A stretch of DNA of 64,000 nucleotides from Taibaiella sp. KBW10 (GTDB lineage: Bacteria > Bacteroidota > Bacteroidia > Chitinophagales > Chitinophagaceae): assembly GCF_003852495.1 (NCBI RefSeq), contig NZ_QAJI01000002.1, positions 31,932-95,931 of the forward strand, read 5' to 3'. Positions within the stretch are counted from its first letter, which is position 1, and the number at the start of each line of letters is the position of its first letter. The position numbers and the translations under genes were made by a program. Below the pieces are notes generated by a model, which made no database searches, was not told the origin of the DNA, and saw nothing but the letters and a program-made list of their open reading frames with translations. This document shows, piece after piece, positions 7,764 through 16,052 of this stretch.

Positions 7764-9341
7764 ATGGACAACATCGCAATCGTCACCGCGATTGTAGCTT
7801 TGGTCGCTGTAGCGGTAGGTATTTTCATAGGAAAAATGCTATTTGCTAAAAATACAGCCCTCAGAGTACAAGAAGCAGAGCAACAAGCCGAGAAAATTAA
7901 AGAAGACGCAAAAATTCACGCGGAAACCTTAAAAGAGAAAAAAATACTGGAAGCAAAAGAACATTTTCTACAGTTAAAAACAGAACACGAGAAAGAATCC
8001 TTAATCAGAACACAAAAAAATAACGAAGCAGAAGGCCGGTTAAAGCAAAAAGAACAGTCCCTCAATGATAAATTAAAGTCTGTTCAGACCCAAATTAACG
8101 AGAATACAGAGTTAAAGACGGAATTAACCGACCAAATCGAATCGGCAAAAATCAAAAGAGCAGAATTAGACAAACATCAGGAAGAACAGATCAAACGTTT
8201 GGAAAAGATTGCCAACCTTTCTGCAGAAGAAGCTAAAGGAGAATTGGTTGAAGCCATGAAAGAAGAAGCCCGCACAAGTGCTATGGGTCATATTCAGGAA
8301 ATTGTTGAGCAGGCTAAAACCAATGCCAGCAAAGAAGCGAAGAAAATTGTTATTCAAAGTATTCAAAGGGTTGCTGCGGAACAAACCATTGAGAATGCCA
8401 TTACGGTATTCAACCTGGAAAGCGATGAGATCAAAGGACAGATCATTGGTCGTGAAGGGCGTAATATCCGTGCTTTAGAAGCCGCAACCGGCGTCGATTT
8501 AGTGATTGATGATACCCCGGAAGCGATCGTTTTGAGTTGTTTCGACCCGCTAAGAAGAGAAATCGCACGTTTATCACTCCAGCGTTTGGTACAGGATGGC
8601 CGTATACACCCAGCCCGTATTGAAGAGGTGGTAGAAAAAACGAAAAAACAAATTGAAGACCAGGTAATGGAAATCGGCGAACGCACCATTATTGAATTGG
8701 GTATTCATGGTTTACATAAAGACCTGGTAAGAATGATCGGTAAAATGCGTTTCCGTTCTTCCTATGGACAAAACTTATTGATGCACTCTAAAGAAACCGC
8801 TAACCTATGTGGGATCATGGCTGCAGAACTGGGTCTTGGACAAAAAGTGGTCAAATTGGCGAAACGTGCCGGTTTGCTGCATGATATTGGTAAAGTACCT
8901 GATGAAGAAACAGAATTAAGCCATGCCTTGTTAGGTGCCAAATTAGCGGAGAAATGCGGAGAACATCCAGCCGTAGTCAATGCCATTGGCGCACACCATG
9001 ATGAAATGGAAATGGCCTATATCATCTCCCCGATTATCCAGGCTTGTGATGCCATCAGCGGTGCCCGTCCGGGTGCCCGTCGCGAGATCATGCAAAGCTA
9101 TTTACAACGTATTAAAGACTTAGAGAATCTTGCCGTTGCGTACAATGGTGTAGAAAAAGCCTATGCCATCCAGGCCGGCCGTGAGTTGCGTGTGATTGTG
9201 GAAGCTGATAAAGTAACGGATGCCGACAGCGACCGTTTAAGCTTCGAGATTGCCGATAAGATCCAGAAAGAAATGCAATATCCGGGTCAGGTAAAGGTTA
9301 CCGTAATCCGGGAGAAAAGAGCGGTAAATGTAGCACGCTAA
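7764..9341 (+). CDS. rny: Ribonuclease Y
   Basis: RNase Y is a membrane-anchored endoribonuclease that starts mRNA decay. The ATG at 7764 gives 525 residues, the usual size; an upstream in-frame GTG at 7698 would add 22 residues without family support. Domains in order are an N-terminal transmembrane helix ([20 protein letters not shown]), a long coiled coil rich in Lys, Glu and Gln up to about residue 190, a KH domain with [15 protein letters not shown], and an HD domain with [10 protein letters not shown] and the metal-binding LLHDIGK. The C-terminal helical domain completes the family pattern. It ends at a strong bidirectional terminator. Confidence 0.97.
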   Translation: MDNIAIVTAIVALVAVAVGIFIGKMLFAKNTALRVQEAEQQAEKIKEDAKIHAETLKEKKILEAKEHFLQLKTEHEKESLIRTQKNNEAEGRLKQKEQSLNDKLKSVQTQINENTELKTELTDQIESAKIKRAELDKHQEEQIKRLEKIANLSAEEAKGELVEAMKEEARTSAMGHIQEIVEQAKTNASKEAKKIVIQSIQRVAAEQTIENAITVFNLESDEIKGQIIGREGRNIRALEAATGVDLVIDDTPEAIVLSCFDPLRREIARLSLQRLVQDGRIHPARIEEVVEKTKKQIEDQVMEIGERTIIELGIHGLHKDLVRMIGKMRFRSSYGQNLLMHSKETANLCGIMAAELGLGQKVVKLAKRAGLLHDIGKVPDEETELSHALLGAKLAEKCGEHPAVVNAIGAHHDEMEMAYIISPIIQACDAISGARPGARREIMQSYLQRIKDLENLAVAYNGVEKAYAIQAGRELRVIVEADKVTDADSDRLSFEIADKIQKEMQYPGQVKVTVIREKRAVNVAR

Positions 9342-9357
9342 ACAGCGTTCATATATT

Positions 9358-9402
9358 AAAAGCAATTGGGATGGCATCTATGATACCATCCCAATTGCTT
9401 TT
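9358..9402. terminator. Bidirectional terminator between rny and radical SAM gene
   Basis: A perfect 17-bp stem (AAAAGCAATTGGGATGG and its complement) with an 11-base loop and A/T arms. It can serve rny on the plus strand and the radical SAM gene on the minus strand. Confidence 0.9.
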
Positions 9403-9430
9403 AGGTCCATTCCCTTTTTATGGTCCCAGG

Positions 9431-10504
9431 CTAAAACAAGCTTAATTGCCCGTTTTTAGGGGGCCGTCTGAAAGCTTCCATATTATAAGCAAAACTTGTT
9501 TTATTCAAGCCTAATTTATGGCAATAGAGTTTGAATTGCTGCCGGATAATCGTAGCCATTTCTCCTTCTCCACGCATCCTGACGCCCGGCCTGCTATCAC
9601 TTACTTTACCCCCGTGGCAGCTTTGGATATGATGCCATACCTTTTCTGCCCGGTCGGGAAATGCTTTTTGCAACCAATCTTTAAAAATAGGCTCTATGGC
9701 GCCATTTAGCCTTACGATGGTATATCCAGCCCAATAAGCGCCCGCGTCTGAAGCTTTTTGCAATACTTCATACATATCCTGATCGTTAAGCCCGGGTATA
9801 ATTGGTGCAAACATAACCCCGGTGGGAATATTATGTTTAGCACAGGTTTCGATGATGCTTAACCGGGTCTTTATTGTGCTGGTACGGGGTTCTAATACCT
9901 GTCTTAGCGACTCTTGCGTGGTGGTGATGGAACTAGCCACCTGTACCAGGCGCTCTGCCGCAAGGTCTTGCAATACATCCATATCTCTTAAGACTAAAGC
10001 ATTCTTCGTGAGCACACTTACGGGATTTTTATACTCCAGGCATACTTCAAGGATTTGGCGGGTCAGGCGCAGTTTACGTTCTGCCGGTTGATAACAGTCT
10101 GTATTGGTCGATAAAGAGATTACCGCAGGTTTCCATATTTTCTTCTCAAAAGTCTTCCGTAACAACTCTGCAGCGTTATGCTTGGCGATGATCTTTGTTT
10201 CAAAATCAATACCGGCGCTATAGCCCCAATATTCGTGTGTATTACGGGCATAGCAATAAATACAACCATGTTCACAACCCTGATAAGGATTAATAGAATA
10301 GTCTAAAGGTACATCCGGGATATTCAATTTGTTTACGACATTCTTACTATTATCCAGCAGAATTTGAGTAGGCTGTTTCCTAACAGCTTCCCAGTCCTCT
10401 TCTTGTTCATAGTTTCCCTGTTCGTATGCCTGGCGGCTAAACCGGTTTTGCGGGTTGAACTGTGCTCCCCTACCTTTTATAAATTCATGTTGCTGCTCTT
10501 CCAT
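9431..10504 (-). CDS. PA0069-family radical SAM protein
   Basis: This 357-residue protein (ATG at 10504; two upstream GTG codons are also in frame) is a radical SAM enzyme of the PA0069/SplB-like family. The Cys cluster CEHGCIYC near residue 80 would bind the [4Fe-4S] cluster that cleaves S-adenosylmethionine. The preceding PLDYSINPYQG and the following ARNTHEYWGYSAG are typical of this family, as is the N-terminal KGRGAQFNPQNRF. Family members are annotated as related to spore photoproduct lyase, but their substrate is unknown, and this organism shows no sign of sporulation. It is flanked by terminators on both sides, so it is probably monocistronic. Confidence 0.85.
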   Translation of the reverse strand: MEEQQHEFIKGRGAQFNPQNRFSRQAYEQGNYEQEEDWEAVRKQPTQILLDNSKNVVNKLNIPDVPLDYSINPYQGCEHGCIYCYARNTHEYWGYSAGIDFETKIIAKHNAAELLRKTFEKKIWKPAVISLSTNTDCYQPAERKLRLTRQILEVCLEYKNPVSVLTKNALVLRDMDVLQDLAAERLVQVASSITTTQESLRQVLEPRTSTIKTRLSIIETCAKHNIPTGVMFAPIIPGLNDQDMYEVLQKASDAGAYWAGYTIVRLNGAIEPIFKDWLQKAFPDRAEKVWHHIQSCHGGKVSDSRPGVRMRGEGEMATIIRQQFKLYCHKLGLNKTSFAYNMEAFRRPPKNGQLSLF

Positions 10505-10545
10505 CACCACATAAAATTAAAGAGAAGCCCTTATTATAAATGCAA

Positions 10546-10572
10546 AAAACGGTGCAAGTTATGCACCGTTTT
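10546..10572 (-). terminator. Terminator after the DUF5777 gene
   Basis: An 11-bp perfect stem (AAAACGGTGCA/TGCACCGTTTT) with a 5-base loop lies 27 bases after the DUF5777 stop and gives a T-run on the minus strand. Confidence 0.8.
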
Positions 10573-10598
10573 GTATTTATTTTATTACTATATTTTGT

Positions 10599-11498
10599 TT
10601 AGAATACCCGTGACAGGTTAAATCCGAAGAAAATACCGCCATCCCTCCAGCTATCCGTATTACCGGCTACATAACCCGGTACCGTCATGCTTCGAGAGTT
10701 TGAGACAATAAACTGAAAAACGTGTCCGCCTGTCTCTAAATCTACACCTACAGAGAGGCCATTATAGACCTTTGCAGAGCTTACCTGCTTATCGGGCATA
10801 TAACTATACTCTGCGTTAATACTAAGGCGTTTGGTCAGCTTATAGCGCCCTCCTATACCCACTGCAAAAATATCGTTTTTGTCGGCAGGGGTTGCGACCA
10901 GATTATAGTGAATGAAGGTGGGTATAATCTGCGCCGAAAAGTTTTCGTTGAATTTACGCGCAAGCAAGGCTTGTGCAAAATAGACAAAGCGATGTTTATC
11001 TTTATACCAGTCTTTACCCGGTTGTTTTAAAGTAGAAAAGGTTAAACCCGGATACACACTCAGGGTTACCGGCATTTTATTATCCTGTGTTTGAGCCAGC
11101 ACTTTATATTTAGCTGACAAATCGAAGGATTTTCCGTAGGAACTACGCCCCAGGGAAACCATCAGATCTTTGGTGACACCGTAATCTAAACCAAAACGGG
11201 TAGTAGCATTATCAAGACCAAAAAATTCATAAGCGCCTTGGTTGATTCTTCCGAATCGGTGCATAAACATGATCTGCAGCACGCCCTTTCCAATGTTTTC
11301 TACGCTTTGGAAATTTTGAATATAGATTCCTTTAAAAGTAGCAGATACTCGCTCAGAACTTTTAGGGTTGTTGGCGTCATTCAATTTATCGATTTCTGAC
11401 AACATATTACTTTGTGTAGAATCGGTCTGTGCGTGTAACAGGCCTTGACTGAGCCCAAGCAGCGCGATTAAGGCAATTGCCTTTTTGGTAAAGTTCAT
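10599..11498 (-). CDS. DUF5777 family beta-barrel protein
   Basis: This 299-residue protein has a signal peptide ending at LLHAQ and then a region that fits the DUF5777 barrel family. Typical segments are VSATFKGIYIQNFQSVENIGKG (residues about 50-71), MFMHRFGRINQGAYEFFGLD, the strand TRFGLDYGV, and a final aromatic strand GGIFFGFNLSRVF, as outer-membrane barrels have. Its function is not known; homologues often accompany c-type cytochrome and YceI genes, as here. It is the third gene of a minus-strand unit after the haem lipoprotein and YceI genes (24-base gap) and ends at a terminator. Confidence 0.8.
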   Translation of the reverse strand: MNFTKKAIALIALLGLSQGLLHAQTDSTQSNMLSEIDKLNDANNPKSSERVSATFKGIYIQNFQSVENIGKGVLQIMFMHRFGRINQGAYEFFGLDNATTRFGLDYGVTKDLMVSLGRSSYGKSFDLSAKYKVLAQTQDNKMPVTLSVYPGLTFSTLKQPGKDWYKDKHRFVYFAQALLARKFNENFSAQIIPTFIHYNLVATPADKNDIFAVGIGGRYKLTKRLSINAEYSYMPDKQVSSAKVYNGLSVGVDLETGGHVFQFIVSNSRSMTVPGYVAGNTDSWRDGGIFFGFNLSRVF

Positions 11499-11522
11499 AT
11501 CAATATATTATAGCTTTCGGAA

Positions 11523-12065
11523 TTACATTTTTGTGGCGATAAAATCAATAGTTACTTGTATGTCTTCTGCAACTTTAGCAACGACCAATGTAGGAATTTT
11601 AATATTATAGTCTTTGGTTTTCACTTTAAAAACGCAATGCCCGATTATTTGCCCGTTCTTAACTTCTATAGTTGCCGGCATGCTTACACTCTTCAATACA
11701 CCGTGTATCGATAGTTTTCCGGAAACGGTAACATTATATTTCCCATTTACCGAGGCATCAATTTTTTGATCGTATGTACCGGTAAAAGTAGATTTCGGGT
11801 ATTTGGTACTTTCCATATAGTTTTCATTGAAATGCTCCTGCATCAACGACTTAGGAAAGATGAACTTGGTATTTTCCATCACACAAACCAAGGATTTATC
11901 ATCCGTATTCAGCAAGGCCGAAGTTTGTTTGTTCGTGGCTTTAATATCCTCTACCGGCGTACTGGAGTAGAATTGTGTGGTGCCTTTATTGGTGAAAAAT
12001 TTCTGGGCATAAGTGCCAGTCACCATGCCGCTGATTAATAATGCGGAACAAATAATTTTTTTCAT
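11523..12065 (-). CDS. YceI family periplasmic protein
   Basis: This 180-residue exported protein has a signal peptide (MKKIICSALLISGMVTGTYAQ) and a YceI lipocalin-like beta-barrel domain. YceI proteins bind long isoprenoid or fatty-acid-like molecules in the periplasm. Visible family features are FNENYMESTKYPKSTFTG in the middle, the GKLSIHGVLKSVSMPATIEV segment, and a terminal strand VAEDIQVTIDFIATKM. It begins 14 bases after the haem lipoprotein gene, so the two are probably co-transcribed. In Bacteroidota, YceI and DUF5777 proteins are repeatedly found together near cytochromes; a role in electron transfer is only inferred from context. Confidence 0.9.
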   Translation of the reverse strand: MKKIICSALLISGMVTGTYAQKFFTNKGTTQFYSSTPVEDIKATNKQTSALLNTDDKSLVCVMENTKFIFPKSLMQEHFNENYMESTKYPKSTFTGTYDQKIDASVNGKYNVTVSGKLSIHGVLKSVSMPATIEVKNGQIIGHCVFKVKTKDYNIKIPTLVVAKVAEDIQVTIDFIATKM

Positions 12066-12079
12066 AAAAACAGTTTAGA

Positions 12080-12454
12080 TTAGTTATTTAATTTACCCTG
12101 GTTGATCCAGGCAGTTACTTTGTTGATATCACAATCAGACAATTTCGGTGCGTTATTAGGCATAGGGGAATAATTGGCCTCATGACGAATACTACCGAGT
12201 AAAGTAACACTATAAAAAGCATTTAATCCCTGATAAGTATTCGTAGCAATGCCTGCACTGGGATTCGCTCCGGAGTGGCACACATTACAGTTTGCACTCA
12301 TGATAGCGGCAACCGTATTGGCATAGGAAACAGCAGTCGTATCGCAGATTACATTGTTGTTATTCGCCAGGTCATACTCATTGTCCTTACTACAGGATGC
12401 AAATGCTACTGCGATAACCGCCACAGCCCCAAAAGACCAAAATAAATTCTTCAT
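12080..12454 (-). CDS. Small c-type cytochrome-like lipoprotein
   Basis: This 124-residue protein starts with a lipoprotein signal peptide; the lipobox is FASC with Cys near residue 20. One haem-binding motif, CNVCH, lies near residue 56-60, and MPNNAPKL later supplies a Met that could be the axial ligand. The C-terminal KVTAWINQGKLNN is typical of small cytochrome c domains. It would be anchored to the periplasmic face of a membrane and carry electrons. It is the first gene of the unit with YceI and DUF5777 genes, preceded by a -7 like box and a 20-base dyad. Redox partner unknown. Confidence 0.8.
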   Translation of the reverse strand: MKNLFWSFGAVAVIAVAFASCSKDNEYDLANNNNVICDTTAVSYANTVAAIMSANCNVCHSGANPSAGIATNTYQGLNAFYSVTLLGSIRHEANYSPMPNNAPKLSDCDINKVTAWINQGKLNN

Positions 12455-12483
12455 TTGTATAAATATTTTAATAAGATTTTTGA

Positions 12484-12525
12484 TAAAGATAATGGTCTCG
12501 ACTCATTAGTTGTACCTACAACTAA
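12484..12525 (-). promoter_or_regulatory. Promoter with operator-like dyad upstream of haem lipoprotein
   Basis: On the minus strand TATCTTTA (12491-12484) resembles the -7 box. Immediately upstream, at 12506-12525, is a perfect inverted repeat TTAGTTGTA-CC-TACAACTAA. Its centre would fall near -36, over the -33 region, as a regulator-binding site does. The regulator is not in the window. Confidence 0.5.
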
Positions 12526-12607
12526 GTTAGTTATTTGTTAAAAATATGTTTTAACAAGCGGTTGTTTACATAATCCGCGCAAGTATATATAGTTACGACA
12601 TTAAATA

Positions 12608-12640
12608 AAAAAAAGTTCACTATGTTAGTGAACTTTTTTT
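12608..12640 (-). terminator. Terminator of the rplF-secY cluster
   Basis: A perfect 15-bp stem made of A/T arms and GTTCACTA/TAGTGAAC with a 3-base loop lies just after the secY stop. The T-run on the minus strand makes it a strong intrinsic terminator. Confidence 0.9.
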
Positions 12641-12662
12641 ATAATTATTTTTTGATCGTACA

Positions 12663-13991
12663 TTATAGCTGAACGGCTTGTCTGCCGGATACTCTGCCTG
12701 TCTTCATCATACCATCATATTGGCGCATTAACAGATAACTGTCAATTTGCTGAATGGTATCCAAAATTACGGCAACACCGATTAACATAGACGTACCACC
12801 GAAGAAGCTAGAGAAACCGCTTGTAACACCTAATAAGGCTGCAATACCCGGTAAGATACCTGCTAAGGCAAGGAATACAGCACCTGGCAAGGTAATTCTA
12901 TCCATAATCGCACCGATATAGTCTGCCGTAGGCTGACCCGGTTGGATGCCCGGAATAAAGCTATTATTACGCTTAAGGTTCTCCGCCATTTCTGTCGGAT
13001 TGAAGATTAAGGCTGTATAGAAATAAGTAAATACAATTACAAGGAAGGCATAAATCAGATTGTACCAAAGAGAGGTATGATCAGAAACGGCTCTTAACCA
13101 ACCTGCCGCACTACCATCTTGCGAAACAACTCCTGCTAACATAGCCGGAATAAACAATAAGGCTTGTGCAAAGATGATCGGCATTACCCCTGCAGAGTTT
13201 ACTTTTAATGGAATAAAGTTACGGGAACCACCAATTTCTTTAGCAGCATTTGTGCCTACAATTCGACGGGCGTAGTTCAAAGGAATCTTACGAACCCCTT
13301 GCGTTAATAACACTAAGCCGATCAATACTGCAATAAACATTGCTAATTCGATCAATAAGAACAATACTTTATCCTGACTGATTTTAGTACTGAACTCTTG
13401 TACTACAGCATGAGGGAAACGGGCGAGGATACCTACCATAATCAGGATAGACACACCATTACCAATTCCTTTATCTGTAATTTTCTCTCCTAACCACATT
13501 ACAAACAAGGTACCTGCAGTTAAGATGACAACAGTAGATACATAAAACAACATCGTATCACTTACAATCGCACCGGGAATGGGCTTCAGATAAGTACCAA
13601 TATAAGCACTACCCTGGAAGGCGGCAACAATAATGGTTAAAATACGTGTATACTGATTTATCTTATTTCTTCCGCTTTCTTCTTTCTGTAACTTGGCGAA
13701 TTGTGGTATCACAATACCGGCAAGCTGCATAAAGATAGAGGCAGAGATGTATGGCATTACACCTAAAGCTAAAATAGCGGCATTACTAAATGCACCACCC
13801 GCAAACATATTAATCAAGCCGAGAAGACCGTCTTGATTTTGATTCTGATTTAAAGCATTAGGGTTAATACCCGGCAATACAATAAAAGTTCCCAAACGGT
13901 AAACCAATATGAGCCCTAAAGTAAGCAGAATGCGGTTACGCAATTCCTCAATACCCCAAACGTCTTTAATTTTTTCAATAAATTTTTTCAC
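12663..13991 (-). CDS. secY: Preprotein translocase subunit SecY
   Basis: SecY forms the protein-conducting channel of the inner membrane with SecE and SecG. The 442-residue length and about ten hydrophobic segments fit. Family motifs are the N-terminal KDVWGIEELRNRI, GINPNAL, the MPYISASIFMQLAGIVIPQ segment of TM2, GEKITDKGIGNGVS, and the C-terminal NPTEMAENLKRNNSFIPGIQPG. The start codon is GTG. Unlike the usual order, no map, infA or rpsM follows; a terminator closes the cluster. It is preceded by a 133-base gap with a branched inverted repeat. Confidence 0.97.
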   Translation of the reverse strand: MKKFIEKIKDVWGIEELRNRILLTLGLILVYRLGTFIVLPGINPNALNQNQNQDGLLGLINMFAGGAFSNAAILALGVMPYISASIFMQLAGIVIPQFAKLQKEESGRNKINQYTRILTIIVAAFQGSAYIGTYLKPIPGAIVSDTMLFYVSTVVILTAGTLFVMWLGEKITDKGIGNGVSILIMVGILARFPHAVVQEFSTKISQDKVLFLLIELAMFIAVLIGLVLLTQGVRKIPLNYARRIVGTNAAKEIGGSRNFIPLKVNSAGVMPIIFAQALLFIPAMLAGVVSQDGSAAGWLRAVSDHTSLWYNLIYAFLVIVFTYFYTALIFNPTEMAENLKRNNSFIPGIQPGQPTADYIGAIMDRITLPGAVFLALAGILPGIAALLGVTSGFSSFFGGTSMLIGVAVILDTIQQIDSYLLMRQYDGMMKTGRVSGRQAVQL

Positions 13992-14032
13992 GAAATTTAA
14001 GATTTAAACGAGGTGCGAATAAACAACAAAAA

Positions 14033-14110
14033 ACGCATTTTACCAAACCTTAATATATATTTTTATATTAAGGGAACCTTTTTAAAGGTTTAACATCTGG
14101 TAAAATGCGT
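14033..14110 (-). other. Branched inverted-repeat structure between rplO and secY
   Basis: A perfect 13-bp outer stem (ACGCATTTTACCA at 14033-14045 and TGGTAAAATGCGT at 14098-14110) encloses two further perfect hairpins: CCTTAATATA/TATATTAAGG (14048-14073) and AACCTTT/AAAGGTT (14075-14090). The RNA can form a three-way junction. It lies 14 bases after the rplO stop and about 40 bases before the secY start, so it could be a processing site, attenuator or ribosomal-protein target. Confidence 0.7.
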
Positions 14111-14124
14111 GTTCCAAATAAATA

Positions 14125-14571
14125 TTAACCTAATTCAACGGTTCCGCCTGCGGCTTCAATCGCCGTTTTAGCACTTGCACTTACTGCATTTACTTTAACG
14201 GTTACTTTAGCTTTCAACTCACCAGTACCTAATATTTTAACAACATCAGTACGGCTGATCAAACCATTGATATATAAGTTTTCTAAAGAGAATTCTTCTA
14301 AAGCATATTTCTCAACAAAATATTCGATCTGACCCAAGTTAAATACTTTGTAGTCTACACGATTCATTGTTTTGAAACCTCTCTTAGGCATACGGCGTTG
14401 GATAGGCATCTGACCACCTTCGTGACCGATTTTAGATTGATAACCGGTACGGCTTTGCTGACCTTTGTTACCTTTACCGGCTGTAACACCGTAACCACTA
14501 CCTTCTCCACGACCTACACGTTTAGTGCTATGGGTACTACCTGCTGCTGGTTTTAAATTGTGCAATTGCAT
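14125..14571 (-). CDS. rplO: 50S ribosomal protein L15
   Basis: L15 is a late-assembly protein of the large ribosomal subunit. The 148-residue length is normal. The N-terminus MQLHNLKPAAGSTHSTKRVGRG and the Gly-rich GEGSGYGVTAGKGNKGQQSRTG segment that penetrates the rRNA are diagnostic, followed by the GGQMPIQRRMPKRGF motif. The C-terminal domain ends in AAGGTVELG. It lies in the usual order rpmD-rplO-secY, but the gaps on either side (95 and 133 bases) are much longer than in most bacteria. Confidence 0.97.
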   Translation of the reverse strand: MQLHNLKPAAGSTHSTKRVGRGEGSGYGVTAGKGNKGQQSRTGYQSKIGHEGGQMPIQRRMPKRGFKTMNRVDYKVFNLGQIEYFVEKYALEEFSLENLYINGLISRTDVVKILGTGELKAKVTVKVNAVSASAKTAIEAAGGTVELG

Positions 14572-14632
14572 AATTGAAAATTGTTTTTGTTTACTTGCGC
14601 GGAAACAAGTCCGCTCGCTGGTTATAAAATAT

Positions 14633-14657
14633 ATTGCGGCCGTTTATCGGCCACAAT
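14633..14657 (-). other. Hairpin between rpmD and rplO
   Basis: ATTGCGGCCG and CGGCCACAAT pair with one internal mismatch around a TTTAT loop. A second small hairpin (GCGGA/TCCGC) lies at about 14599-14614. No T-tract follows, so it is more likely an RNA-processing or regulatory element than a terminator. Confidence 0.5.
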
Positions 14658-14666
14658 AGTAAAGAA

Positions 14667-14849
14667 TTATTTTACTTCTTCCACTTTTACTAAGTGTAAT
14701 ACTTTGGTAATCATACCTTGAATCTGAGGATTTACCTCTTTTTCAACAGTAGCGTTCATTTTATTCAAACCTAAAGCTTGTAAAGTACGTTTTTGACGCT
14801 CCGGACGATCGATACCACTTTTTACTTGAGTGATTTTTACTTTTGACAT
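14667..14849 (-). CDS. rpmD: 50S ribosomal protein L30
   Basis: L30 is a small protein of the large ribosomal subunit. The 60-residue length fits. The sequence shows KITQVKSGIDRPERQKRTL followed by ALGLNKMN, the usual L30 core, and a C-terminal ITKVLHLVKVEEV strand. The gene occupies its standard place between rpsE (61-base gap) and rplO (95-base gap). Confidence 0.95.
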   Translation of the reverse strand: MSKVKITQVKSGIDRPERQKRTLQALGLNKMNATVEKEVNPQIQGMITKVLHLVKVEEVK

Positions 14850-14910
14850 GATCTTTATTATTTAAAAAGATAATTGAATAGAATAATTGTAAGACGAAAA
14901 ATCAATCAAA

Positions 14911-15429
14911 TTATCCGTTAAATACTTTTTTAAGGTTTACGTTGCGGGATTTTGCTACTTCAATTGGTTGACGCATTTGGCTCAACGCTTTGATTGTTGC
15001 TTTTACCACATTATGAGGATTAGCAGAACCTAAAGATTTTGCCAGGATATCAGTATAACCTGCTACCTCTAATACTGCACGCATGCTACCTCCGGAAAGA
15101 ACTCCCGTACCGGTTGCTGCTGGCTTGATCAGTACCTTTGCAGAACCTAATTTTGTATATTGGTCGTGAGGTACAGTACCTTTCATTACCGGTACTTTAA
15201 TCAGGTTTTTCTTTGCATCATCAATACCTTTCTGAATTGCTTCTTGTACCTCTTTTGCTTTACCCAAACCTTGACCGATAACGCCTTGACCGTTACCTAC
15301 TACTACTAAAGCAGAGAAGCTGAATGCACGGCCACCTTTTGTAGTTTTAACAACGCGGTTAATCGAAACCACTTTGTCTTTTAATTCTAATTCACCAGTT
15401 TTAACTTGGTTGGTATTTGAATTTGCCAT
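14911..15429 (-). CDS. rpsE: 30S ribosomal protein S5
   Basis: S5 belongs to the small ribosomal subunit and helps decoding fidelity. The 172-residue protein shows the N-terminal domain with [20 protein letters not shown] and [22 protein letters not shown], and the C-terminal [22 protein letters not shown] with [18 protein letters not shown], all characteristic. It lies between rplR (59-base gap) and rpmD. The gap upstream contains a small GAGG/CCTC hairpin, as do the other gaps of this cluster. Confidence 0.97.
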   Translation of the reverse strand: MANSNTNQVKTGELELKDKVVSINRVVKTTKGGRAFSFSALVVVGNGQGVIGQGLGKAKEVQEAIQKGIDDAKKNLIKVPVMKGTVPHDQYTKLGSAKVLIKPAATGTGVLSGGSMRAVLEVAGYTDILAKSLGSANPHNVVKATIKALSQMRQPIEVAKSRNVNLKKVFNG

Positions 15430-15488
15430 TGTAATTTTTTTTGAATTGCGAGGTTTTAAGGCCTCAATTGCTTAATAAATAATTTAGT

Positions 15489-15851
15489 TTAGAATTTAAG
15501 GCCACCTTCACGTGCGCCATCGGCCAATGATTTCACACGACCATGGTACAAATAACCACCTCTATCAAATACTACAGTCTCAATTCCTAAATCTTTTGCT
15601 TTTTGAGCAATTGTCTTACCTACTAAAGCTGCTAATTCTGTTTTATTACCTTTTTGTGCAACGATGTCTTTTTGACGGCTGTTTGCCGCAACGATTGTAG
15701 CACCATTAGTATCATCTATGATTTGTGCATAGATATCTTTGTTAGAACGGAACACAGAAAGACGAGGCTTTTGTGCAGTTCCGTTTACGTTTTTACGTAC
15801 TCTGAAGCGAAGTTTGTTACGACGCAATACGCTTTTTGCTGTTTTTGACAT
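15489..15851 (-). CDS. rplR: 50S ribosomal protein L18
   Basis: L18 binds 5S rRNA in the large subunit. The 120-residue length is normal. Conserved features are [20 protein letters not shown] in the basic N-terminus, [18 protein letters not shown], and the C-terminal [20 protein letters not shown] ending GLKF. It follows rplF after a 201-base gap that contains a 17-bp hairpin but no gene. Confidence 0.97.
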   Translation of the reverse strand: MSKTAKSVLRRNKLRFRVRKNVNGTAQKPRLSVFRSNKDIYAQIIDDTNGATIVAANSRQKDIVAQKGNKTELAALVGKTIAQKAKDLGIETVVFDRGGYLYHGRVKSLADGAREGGLKF

Positions 15852-15997
15852 TTTATCTCTATTTGTACGGGCTCTACTTTAAAATTGTAATACTGGCAAT
15901 AAAATGTTTTGGTTTGCACCAAAATACCTTTTGTTGCATCATATCACCATACAAGGTTTAAAGAAGGCTTCCGAAGGTTACTATATATAAGAAAATA

Positions 15998-16046
15998 TTT
16001 TGAATGTCTAATAAAAATCGCTGTGAAGCTTATTAAACATTCAAAA
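15998..16046 (-). other. Hairpin directly after rplF
   Basis: TTTTGAATGTCTAATAA (15998-16014) pairs with TTATTAAACATTCAAAA (16030-16046) over 17 bp with one wobble position, around a 15-base loop. It starts 7 bases after the rplF stop. The following minus-strand sequence is T-rich but not a pure T-run, so it could attenuate or process the transcript before rplR. Confidence 0.6.
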
Positions 16047-16052
16047 TTAAAT

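Noticed and set aside
8363-8689. 108-residue minus-strand frame inside rny
   Set aside because: It overlaps the KH/HD region of RNase Y; its Ser- and Arg-rich composition is typical of a shadow frame.
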